Assembly: GCA_024224995.1 (NCBI GenBank)
Contig: JAAENB010001271.1
Location: forward strand, 1-25,251
From: a bacterium
GTDB taxonomy: Bacteria; Spirochaetota; UBA4802; UBA5550
Length of the DNA stretch: 25,251 nt
Direction: 5' to 3'
Position 1 is the stretch's first letter, and every line of letters begins with the position of its first letter. A program made the position numbers and the translations under genes. The notes beneath the pieces are model-generated. The model did no database searches. It was not told the DNA's origin and saw only the letters and a program-made list of their open reading frames with translations. Positions 23,055-25,251 of the stretch are shown piece after piece.

Positions 23055-23095
23055 AAAAAAAGGGCGTCCTTCCCTCTGGATGGACGCCCTTTTTT
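23055..23095 (-). terminator. Strong bidirectional intrinsic terminator after the second lipase gene
   Basis: A7-GGGCGTCC (23055-23069), a 12-nt loop, GGACGCCC-T6 (23082-23095). The GC stem with A-tract on one side and T-tract on the other works in both directions. It lies 36 bp after the lipase stop at 23132 and separates the two lipases into different transcripts. Confidence 0.92.
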
Positions 23096-23131
23096 CTATT
23101 ATTATCTTATCTGTTTATATATTCTATCGGT

Positions 23132-24046
23132 TTAGTATCCCATATCTTTCAGTCCATCTACAATATCCACATAGAAACCTTTTGCGTCAAAACCGGGAGT
23201 AATGCCGAATGGCTGGTTAATTATCCTGATGTGGTCAACTCCGTTAGACCACCAGGAACCGGTTACCTCGCCTCTATAATTTCCCCATTTGGATGAATAT
23301 ACCGAAACACATCCGTCATTCGCGCCTTCGCGAAGTCCAATGGCTGCCCAGAGAACAGCGGCCCAGGCATTGCTTACGGAGATATATTTTATCTTTCCTG
23401 CCCAGCTTTGATAATAAACACCAGGTACATCCGGGGTTGCGGGATTAAATATTTTTTGCATATACTCGGTTTGCATGTCATAACAGTTTTGCGTGCCGTT
23501 TGGATTGTTATCGCCAACTATATTTCCGTATATAAAATCAACAACACTTCCCAGGATCTTCTCACCTGTTTCTCCGCCGCAGAGTTCCACAACAATGTCC
23601 GGTCCGGAACTTCCCTGGTGAGGGGCATCAAGCGTTGAGAGACTGGCTACATGATCTCCAAAGTTACTTTCATCATTCTTATTGGTGAGATTAGTGATGG
23701 CGTACCGGGCGTAAACACCGCCGTGTGAATGGCCAATGATATTGACTTTTGACTTATTGGTAATGGCCAGTATCTCAAGTACCTGTCTTCGGAATTCCAC
23801 CCCTTTATTTGCTGTACTATCCATGCAGTTTACTGTAGTTGTATATACTGAAGCTCCTTCATCTTCAAGCGCTTCCTCTATTCCATAAAAGTAATCCAGA
23901 AATCCAAACATCCCTTCATTAGCAGCAAATCCGTGTGCTAAAACTACCGGGTACTTTGTATCACATTTATCCTCATTTTTACTGCCTCCGGCAAATAAAC
24001 TTGTTTGAATAAATAAAACCAGTAATGAAAGAATAAAAAATCTCAT
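23132..24046 (-). CDS. Secreted triacylglycerol lipase (LipA-like, second of two)
   Basis: 304 residues from the ATG at 24046, chosen because it begins the signal peptide (RFFILSLLVLFIQTSLFAGG) and has GGGGGA 5 nt upstream; the frame stays open to 24124 but that extension spoils the signal peptide. The catalytic motifs are those of its neighbour: YPVVLAHGFAAN, GHSHGG, EGANDGCVSVYS and GVDHIRIINQ. By eye about four in five residues match, so this is a recent or conserved tandem duplication. Differences cluster in GGETGEKILGSVVD and NAWAAVLWAAIGLREG, near the likely lid or acyl-binding side, so the substrate range may differ. It is secreted, acting on lipid esters. A strong terminator follows, and two operator-like elements lie upstream. 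Confidence 0.93.
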   Translation of the reverse strand: MRFFILSLLVLFIQTSLFAGGSKNEDKCDTKYPVVLAHGFAANEGMFGFLDYFYGIEEALEDEGASVYTTTVNCMDSTANKGVEFRRQVLEILAITNKSKVNIIGHSHGGVYARYAITNLTNKNDESNFGDHVASLSTLDAPHQGSSGPDIVVELCGGETGEKILGSVVDFIYGNIVGDNNPNGTQNCYDMQTEYMQKIFNPATPDVPGVYYQSWAGKIKYISVSNAWAAVLWAAIGLREGANDGCVSVYSSKWGNYRGEVTGSWWSNGVDHIRIINQPFGITPGFDAKGFYVDIVDGLKDMGY

Positions 24047-24161
24047 AGTGTTCCCCCTGAGTATTTTAGTAGTTTTTAAACTTAAAAAGATGTGGGGCAA
24101 AAGACACTTATACAGCATCGACAACTTTTTAGTTTTTCTAGTTTGTTAAGCGCCTAAAAAA

Positions 24162-24229
24162 AACCAACTGGACGGGCACCAACCAACTAGACGGTTTTAA
24201 TATAGCCATATTATTACTAACCGTCTGGT
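24162..24229. promoter_or_regulatory. Cluster of three operator-like elements upstream of the second lipase gene
   Basis: AACCAACTGGACGG (24162-24175) and AACCAACTAGACGGTTTTAA (24181-24200) are direct repeats; AACCGTCTGGT (24219-24229) is an inverted copy. The 20-bp one matches the element before the first lipase gene at 19 of 20 positions. On the lipase strand each direct copy reads CCGTCYRGTTGGTT. Binding sites for a shared regulator, perhaps of the TetR family, are the simplest reading. The gap 24047-24343 holds nothing else I can name; a convincing -35/-10 for the lipase is not seen, though TATAAG near 24112 is possible. Confidence 0.5.
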
Positions 24230-24343
24230 CAAAAACAGGTGAAATTGAAATTGTCCTTTATTTTTTGGGGAGTATGCAGGAAAACACCTAACATTATTAG
24301 ACGTTTTTTGAAATGTGTTTATTTTTTTAAAATGAGGTGCAGG

Positions 24344-24988
24344 TCACTTCCTCCCACCCCATTCATCATACTGCTTTTGAAGCGCTGCCAATTCCGCTTC
24401 CAGTGCGTCCATTCTCTGTTCCAGTGACTGTACCCGCTCATTTTCCGGGGCCGCTTCTCCGCTTCCCGCCTCTAGCTCCGCTGCATCTATCTCCCCGCAC
24501 AGAAGATGACCATACCGGCGTTCCTTATGCCCGGTTATGCGCGGCAGTTTTACTACATACGGCCCTTCCGGGTTTTGCATTAGTCCTTCCAGGACGGTTT
24601 CCACCTCCTCAAGGCTTGCAAACTGATGCAGCCTGTCGGACCGGTTCTTTATCTCTCCCAGGGTCTGGGGGCCCCGTACCAGGAGCAGGCATATTGCTGC
24701 CATTTCGGGCGGGCTAAACTTAAATACCGTTTCCATATCGTGCTTATACCGCTGTGTTCTGCTGCCCGATGTCATAACCTGCCACAACAGCTTCTTCTCT
24801 CGAAGAGTTGCCAGGGCTTGCTCTATCTCCTGCTCCTCACAGTTCATTACCGGGCTCCGGTTCGATTTCTGGTTGCAGGCATTTGCCAGAGCATTCAGGG
24901 TAAGAGGATAATATTCAGGCGTGGTTTTTTCTTTTTCTATTAGCGAGCCAAGAACTCGTGCTTCTATTGGGGTTAAGGTTATTTCCAT
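24344..24988 (-). CDS. yceH: YceH family protein (UPF0502/DUF480)
   Basis: 214 residues, the usual length. The N-terminus LTPIEARVLGSLIEKEKTTPEYYPLTLNALANACNQKSNRSPV is the family hallmark. Two winged-helix domains follow (about 1-85 and 90-175: FKFSPPEMAAICLLLVRGPQTLGEIKNRS) and a C-terminal coiled coil (QSLEQRMDALEAELAALQKQ, about 187-206). The fold suggests DNA binding or protein interaction; the physiological role is not established. Shine-Dalgarno GGGAG and a good promoter lie just upstream; it appears to be a single-gene unit. Its base composition is more GC-rich than the lipase region beside it. Confidence 0.95.
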   Translation of the reverse strand: MEITLTPIEARVLGSLIEKEKTTPEYYPLTLNALANACNQKSNRSPVMNCEEQEIEQALATLREKKLLWQVMTSGSRTQRYKHDMETVFKFSPPEMAAICLLLVRGPQTLGEIKNRSDRLHQFASLEEVETVLEGLMQNPEGPYVVKLPRITGHKERRYGHLLCGEIDAAELEAGSGEAAPENERVQSLEQRMDALEAELAALQKQYDEWGGRK

Positions 24989-25012
24989 AGTATTCTCCCA
25001 TTGATTTTGGCT

Positions 25013-25041
25013 ATTGTAAACAAAAGATTCAAAAAAATCAA
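25013..25041 (-). promoter_or_regulatory. Sigma70-like promoter for yceH
   Basis: Minus strand: TTGATT (25041-25036), 17-nt spacer, TACAAT (25018-25013); the ATG at 24988 follows about 18 nt after the expected start site. Confidence 0.7.
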
Positions 25042-25251
25042 GTATTTCTTGAGAGTGCTGACCCTGCGAAGCAGGGAAAAAATAGGTCAGAAACTGTGTT
25101 GATACCGGGATCTATTTTGCGAAGATGCTCCGGCCAGGGTTTGGTTCTGAGAGACGTTGCAGTGCAACGCCTTTACTGGCTGGTTTCAGGCCAGGGTTAT
25201 GGAGATTCCGGGAAGGTGTAGCTACCCCTGCGAGGGGGGCGATACCTGTAG
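25042..25251. other. Structured, repeat-like DNA at the window edge, no supported gene
   Basis: Several inverted repeats: CCCTGC-GAA-GCAGGG (25062-25076) nested in CTGACC (25058-25063) and GGTCAG (25085-25090), and CGTTGCA-G-TGCAACG (25155-25169). GGCCAGGGTT occurs twice as a direct repeat (25132-25141 and 25189-25198). Open frames exist on both strands (about 60 codons on plus, about 45 on minus, running off the edge), but neither looks like a known protein. It could be a dispersed repeat element or the edge of an unseen gene. Confidence 0.4.

Noticed and set aside
22934..23296. 120-codon plus-strand open frame between the lipases
   Set aside because: It runs through the repeats, the intrinsic terminator and the antisense of the lipase end, so it is not a gene.
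24047..24124. N-terminal extension of the second lipase
   Set aside because: The signal peptide begins at the internal Met, which has a strong ribosome-binding site and aligns with the start of the first lipase.
24337..24717. 126-codon plus-strand open frame
   Set aside because: Antisense to the well-recognised YceH coiled coil and second winged helix; Pro/Leu-rich composition typical of a shadow frame.

Overview
The window looks like chromosomal DNA of a free-living spirochaete or a close relative. The main reason is a complete aerotolerance-type (Bat) operon, moxR - DUF58 - membrane protein - batA - batB - batC - batD, in the order I recall for Borrelia BB0176-BB0170. Supporting signs are loose lipoprotein signal peptides, a 7TM (7TMR-DISM) sensor fused to a PP2C phosphatase of a kind frequent in Leptospira, and a WHy/LEA2-repeat lipoprotein. 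The phylum call is an inference from gene content; there is no rRNA or other marker.

Layout. 1-600: the 3' end of an unidentified gene (+) converges on a small acidic hypothetical gene (-). 600-2900 (-): a membrane-anchored PAS-GGDEF-EAL protein with its own sigma70-like promoter; the cyclase motif is degraded (SGDKF) but the EAL half keeps its key motifs, so it is probably a c-di-GMP phosphodiesterase. 2970-10473 (-): the Bat operon. batC is split in two frames at an A8 run, batB ends in translated heptanucleotide repeats, and a dispersed-type palindrome sits between the DUF58 gene and the next gene. 10474-10773: divergent control region.

10774-16600: a radical SAM gene (+) whose 3' end overlaps, antisense by 76 bp, the 3' end of a 1119-residue sensor kinase/receiver/PP2C protein (-). 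That gene is preceded by a permuted NlpC/P60-like gene. 16850-20108 (+): a lipoprotein of four tandem WHy/LEA2 domains, a terminator-like hairpin, then a promoter and a two-gene unit (small coiled-coil protein and a phospholipase D/cardiolipin synthase-like enzyme).

20127-24343 is an accessory-looking stretch. It holds a PD-(D/E)XK nuclease-like gene (-), a REP-associated HUH (Y1) transposase gene (+), and two closely related secreted lipases (-). These are interspersed with five copies of a short repeat (core CCTCAGAGCTC), one of them a 29-bp near-perfect palindrome. The transposase leader can fold so that its Shine-Dalgarno is paired. Both lipases carry the same operator-like element upstream. 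24344-25041 is a YceH/UPF0502 gene with a good promoter. The last 210 bp contain several hairpins and no gene I can support.

Most interesting points: the transposase with its nearby repeats and folded leader, the A8 frameshift in batC, the duplicated lipases with shared operator-like sites, and the single-chain kinase-receiver-phosphatase.
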